Shown here one piece after another: positions 54,366-57,220 of a stretch of DNA of 57,220 nt. Source of the DNA: Erythrobacter sp. (GTDB lineage Bacteria > Pseudomonadota > Alphaproteobacteria > Sphingomonadales > Sphingomonadaceae); the NCBI GenBank assembly GCA_024642335.1, contig JAHEBH010000012.1, positions 1 to 57,220 on the forward strand, in the 5' to 3' direction. The first letter of the stretch is position 1. Each line of letters starts with the position of its first letter. The notes beneath the pieces were generated by a model. That model had not been told where the DNA came from and did not search any database. It saw only the letters and a list, made by a program, of their open reading frames with translations. The position numbers and the translations under genes were made by a program.

Positions 54366-56507
54366 TCAACCCTCGATCTTCGAGAAATCGGCCACATTGT
54401 GCACTGCAACACGAAAGCGTGCAAGCAGGTCGAGCCTGCTGCTGCGCTTTGTCTGATCCTCGTCATTCACCGTCACCTCGTCAAAGAAGGCATCGATCGG
54501 CGCGCGCAGGCTGGCGAGCGCGGACATGGCACCTTCGAAGTCTTCGGCTTCGATGGCTGCCGCCGCCTTAGGCTCGGCTGCATCCAGCGCGTCGATCAGC
54601 GCCTTCTCTGCCGCTTCGGGCGTGTAGGAAAGTCCATCCTGCGGCTGCCACTCCTCCTTCTTGAGGATATTGGCCGCGCGTTTGTATCCGGCGAGCAGGT
54701 TCGTGCCGTTATCGGTGTCAATGAAGGCCTGCAGTGCGTGGACGCGGGCGAGCAGGCGGACGAGATCGTCCTCCCCACCGAGCGCGAACACTGCGTCGAT
54801 CAAATCGTGGCGAACACCCGCTTCGCGTTGCTGGACCTTGAGGCGGTCGATGAGGAACGGCTCAAGCGAAGGATATCCAGTGGCGGCACCTGTTTCCATG
54901 AGAAGCCGCTGGTAGGAAACTCGTAGGCCGTTGTTCAAGATCAACGCAAGAAAGCCCAACGCAGCACGGCGTAATGCGAACGGATCCTTTGAGCCAGTAG
55001 GTAGCATATCGGCAGCGAAAAATCGCGCCAGCGTATCCAGCTTATCCGCCAGCGACACCGCCACCGTCACCGGCGCAGTCGGCACTTCATCGCCCTGCCC
55101 CACCGGCTTGTAGTGATCGCGGATCGCGTCTGCCACCGCATCAGTCAAGCCCTCGGCGCGGGCGTAATATCCGCCCATCAGGCCCTGCAATTCGGGGAAT
55201 TCGCCGACCATTTCGGTGACAAGGTCGGCCTTGCACAGGCGCGCGGCCTGTTCGGTGAGGTCGGCTAATGAAGCCCCTCCCTTGAGGGAGGGGTTGGGGT
55301 GGGTGTTCGACGATTGCGAGGTGGCACCCCCCACCCCCGGCCCCTCCCCAGCGGGGAGGGGAGTATGGGCGATGATGCCTTCCTCAACCAGCCACCTCGC
55401 CAGCTTCGCCACGCGTTCAACCTTGTCGGCGACGGTTCCCAGCTTCTCGTGAAAGGTAATCCGCTCCAGCTTCTTCGCGTGGTCCGCCAGCGGCGTCTTC
55501 CGATCCTGCTCCCAGAAGAAGCGCGCATCGGACAGGCGCGCGGCGAGGACCTTGCGGTTGCCGTCCACCACCACTTCGGGGTCTTCCGCAGTGATGTTGG
55601 CGGTGCAGACAAAAGCATTGGCCAAACGATCCTCCCCAACTTGGGGAGGATGACACACGAAATACTTCTGGTTCACGCGCGCGGTCAGCTGGATCACCTC
55701 GGGCGGCACGTCGAGAAAGCTCTCATCGAAGCGACCGAGCAAAGGCACTGGCCATTCGGTCAGGCCGGCATTCTCGATCACCAGTCCCTCGTCCTCGACC
55801 AGCTTGAGGCCCGCTGCCTCGGCAGCCTCGGCAGCCTTGGTGCGGATCGCATCCTGCCTCTCCTCATGATCGACGATCACGTGGCAGGCGCGCAGCTTTT
55901 CGGCATAGTCGTCCGCCGATCCGATGGTGATCTCGCCGGGGCAGTGGAAACGATGGCCATGCGTGGCATAGGACGAATGCACGCCGTCCACCTCGCATTC
56001 GACCAGTTCTTCGCCCAGAATGGCGACTATGCCGGAGAGCGGACGCACCCAGCGCAGGCTTTCCGTGGTGCGCGAGGCGTCGCCCCAGCGCATCGACTTG
56101 GGCCAGCTGAAATCACGGATGATCGCGGGGATGGCCTCGGCCAGCAAGTCCTTCACCGAACGACCGGGCTTGTTGATCACCGCGAACCACGTGTTGCGGC
56201 CCTTTACGTCGCGCAGTTCGATCTGGTCGCGCCTTACGCCGTTCTTGCGGCAAAAGCCGTCAATCGCCTGATCGGGTGCACCTTCGGGCGGGCCCTTTTC
56301 CTCAAGGCTCACGTCCGCTGTGACATCCGGCAGGTCACGCGCAATCAGCGCCAAACGGCGCGGCGTGGACCATACGGTGAGATCACCCACTGACACACCA
56401 GCCGCAGCCATCTCACGGCGGAAGAGCTTTTCCAGCTCCGCACGGGCACCGGCCTGCATGCGGGCGGGAATTTCTTCGCTGCGGAGTTCGAGGAGGAAGT
56501 CGCTCAT
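54366..56507 (-). CDS. glyS: Glycyl-tRNA synthetase beta subunit
   Basis: A 713-residue beta chain of the alpha2-beta2 bacterial enzyme that charges tRNA-Gly. The N-terminus [18 protein letters not shown], the HD-like core ([23 protein letters not shown]) and the C-terminal anticodon/DALR region are recognisable. Two segments look inserted: HPPQVGEDR (about 286-294) and a low-complexity stretch at about 381-412 ([14 protein letters not shown]...). Both are encoded by perfect palindromes or REPIN-like DNA, in frame. ATG 56507 overlaps the glyQ TGA as ATGA. Confidence 0.95.
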   Translation of the reverse strand: MSDFLLELRSEEIPARMQAGARAELEKLFRREMAAAGVSVGDLTVWSTPRRLALIARDLPDVTADVSLEEKGPPEGAPDQAIDGFCRKNGVRRDQIELRDVKGRNTWFAVINKPGRSVKDLLAEAIPAIIRDFSWPKSMRWGDASRTTESLRWVRPLSGIVAILGEELVECEVDGVHSSYATHGHRFHCPGEITIGSADDYAEKLRACHVIVDHEERQDAIRTKAAEAAEAAGLKLVEDEGLVIENAGLTEWPVPLLGRFDESFLDVPPEVIQLTARVNQKYFVCHPPQVGEDRLANAFVCTANITAEDPEVVVDGNRKVLAARLSDARFFWEQDRKTPLADHAKKLERITFHEKLGTVADKVERVAKLARWLVEEGIIAHTPLPAGEGPGVGGATSQSSNTHPNPSLKGGASLADLTEQAARLCKADLVTEMVGEFPELQGLMGGYYARAEGLTDAVADAIRDHYKPVGQGDEVPTAPVTVAVSLADKLDTLARFFAADMLPTGSKDPFALRRAALGFLALILNNGLRVSYQRLLMETGAATGYPSLEPFLIDRLKVQQREAGVRHDLIDAVFALGGEDDLVRLLARVHALQAFIDTDNGTNLLAGYKRAANILKKEEWQPQDGLSYTPEAAEKALIDALDAAEPKAAAAIEAEDFEGAMSALASLRAPIDAFFDEVTVNDEDQTKRSSRLDLLARFRVAVHNVADFSKIEG
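55274..55361. repeat. REPIN-like palindromic element in frame within glyS
   Basis: Two strong hairpins face each other. The first has 9-bp arms CCCCTCCCT / AGGGAGGGG (55274-55293) and the second 9-bp arms CCCCTCCCC / GGGGAGGGG (55341-55361), each next to a GGGGTGGG- or CCCACCCC-type tract (55295-55303, 55326-55338) that also pair with one another. This is the two-inverted-REP layout of a REPIN, about 88 bp. The translated product in frame is Pro/Gly/Ser-rich and continues through it without stop. The flanking protein resumes family-like sequence on both sides. Confidence 0.8.
55629..55651. repeat. Perfect 23-base palindrome within glyS
   Basis: ATCCTCCCCAA and TTGGGGAGGAT are exact reverse complements around one central base (55629-55651). 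It encodes the PPQVGED part of glyS near residues 286-294, where other GlyS proteins have a short loop. A second, distinct in-frame repeat of the same general type lies 270 bases further on in the gene. Confidence 0.8.
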
Positions 56508-57220
56508 TTCGACCACTCCGGATATTTCTCGGCCCAGCCAGCGGCCTCCTTCGCCATATGGGCTTCACAAGACCCGCGCGCGAGATCGCGAACGCGGGCC
56601 ATGTAGCTGGCACGTTCCTGCACTGAAATCACACCGCGCGCCTGCAGCAGGTTGAAGATGTGGCTCGCCTCCACCGCCTGTTCATAGGCGGCGATGGGCA
56701 CTTCGGCGTCCAGCGAGCGCTTGCACTCCGCCTCCGCCTTGTTGAACAGGTCGAACAGCGCATCGGTATCAGCAACCTCGAAGTTCCACTTCGACATCTG
56801 CCGCTCGTTCTCGAGGAAGACGTCGCCGTAACTCACGCCCTTGCCGTTGAAATCGAGGTCATACACATTGTCGACGCCCTGGATGTACATGGCGAGGCGT
56901 TCGAGCCCGTAGGTCAGTTCACCCGCCACCGGCTTGCAGTCGAAGCCGCCCATCTGCTGGAAATAGGTGAACTGGGTCACTTCCATCCCGTCGCACCAGA
57001 CCTCCCAGCCCAGCCCCCACGCGCCCAGCGTGGGGCTTTCCCAGTCATCCTCGACAAAGCGGATATCGTGCTTGAGCGGATCGACGCCGATCACCTGCAG
57101 GCTGTCGAGATACCATTGCTGGATCTGAGGCGGGCTCGGCTTCAGGATCACCTGGTACTGGTAATAGTGCTGCAGCCGGTTGGGGTTCTCCCCATAGCGG
57201 CCATCGGTCGGGCGGCGGCA
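56504..57220 (-). CDS. glyQ: Glycyl-tRNA synthetase alpha subunit (5' end outside window)
   Basis: The class II catalytic subunit of glycyl-tRNA synthetase. The visible part is 238 residues, and the frame runs off the right edge. The conserved [19 protein letters not shown] begins at the boundary, followed by [41 protein letters not shown] and the C-terminal helix. About 50-60 N-terminal residues lie beyond 57220. Its stop overlaps the glyS start, so the two subunits are translationally coupled. Confidence 0.97.
   Translation of the reverse strand, partial: CRRPTDGRYGENPNRLQHYYQYQVILKPSPPQIQQWYLDSLQVIGVDPLKHDIRFVEDDWESPTLGAWGLGWEVWCDGMEVTQFTYFQQMGGFDCKPVAGELTYGLERLAMYIQGVDNVYDLDFNGKGVSYGDVFLENERQMSKWNFEVADTDALFDLFNKAEAECKRSLDAEVPIAAYEQAVEASHIFNLLQARGVISVQERASYMARVRDLARGSCEAHMAKEAAGWAEKYPEWSK

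Noticed and set aside
53102-54571. Plus-strand frame of 489 codons
   Set aside because: Antisense to ppdK and glyS; product has shadow-frame composition (His/Arg/Ala rich) and no domain.

Overview
The window reads as ordinary chromosome of an alphaproteobacterium, most likely order Sphingomonadales, family Erythrobacteraceae (Erythrobacter/Altererythrobacter-like). This rests on protein character and gene content: a short PDH-E2, PhaR, a 'Vgr-related' metal-motif protein, a DOMON-like protein beside a DUF1343/NamZ protein, a DUF3376 patatin, small palindromic repeats of sphingomonad type, and moderately high GC. I see no prophage, CRISPR array, transposase or secretion system. Genes are dense, and many are coupled by 4-bp ATGA overlaps.

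Layout. 1-576: tRNA-Ser(UGA) followed by a region holding a duplicated tRNA 3' end. 577-4065 (minus): pyruvate dehydrogenase E2, a secreted SH3-like protein, a hotdog thioesterase and E3. 4206-8301: universal stress protein, RNase R, M28 peptidase. 8415-12627: M3 peptidase, prolyl-tRNA synthetase, PhaR. 12694-17745 (minus): alanine racemase, MHS-type transporter, IscU-like protein, CvpA, RadA. 17816-21043: patatin-like protein and a metallo-beta-lactamase-fold protein. 21113-28160: heat-shock cluster dnaK-dnaJ and hrcA-grpE, with a copper-chaperone lipoprotein, a metal-motif protein and a tandem-repeat secreted protein between them. 28233-31696 (plus): rph-rdgB-hemW-xerC. 31693-34517 (minus): DedA, gshB, yraN, rsmI. 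34556-38632 (plus): LpoA-like lipoprotein, parE, DUF817. 38761-42765 (minus): cytosolic chemoreceptor, GST, NamZ-like muramidase, DOMON-like protein. 42812-47528 (plus): tyrS, PilZ, MFS exporter, cysK, dienelactone hydrolase. 47525-57220: acyl-CoA dehydrogenase, hisI, comF, a methyltransferase, ppdK, glyS and the start-truncated glyQ.

How genes work together. pdhC and lpdA supply two subunits of pyruvate dehydrogenase; E1 is outside the window. hrcA-grpE and dnaK-dnaJ form the chaperone module, and dnaK has a good sigma-32-type promoter candidate. rsmI/yraN/LpoA-like and rph/rdgB/hemW are conserved bacterial neighbourhoods. radA shares its upstream region with the patatin gene, and that region holds an exact alphaproteobacterial LexA-type site (GTTC-N7-GTTC).

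The most unusual signal is a set of REP/REPIN-like palindromes. Some lie between genes (29578-29625, 46751-46815). Others lie in frame inside essential coding regions: two in glyS and one near the 5' end of ppdK. They appear to have added peptide segments to those enzymes, in the manner of Rickettsia palindromic elements. No transposase that could move them is present here. Protein-family assignments come from recognition of motifs and family shape, without database searches.
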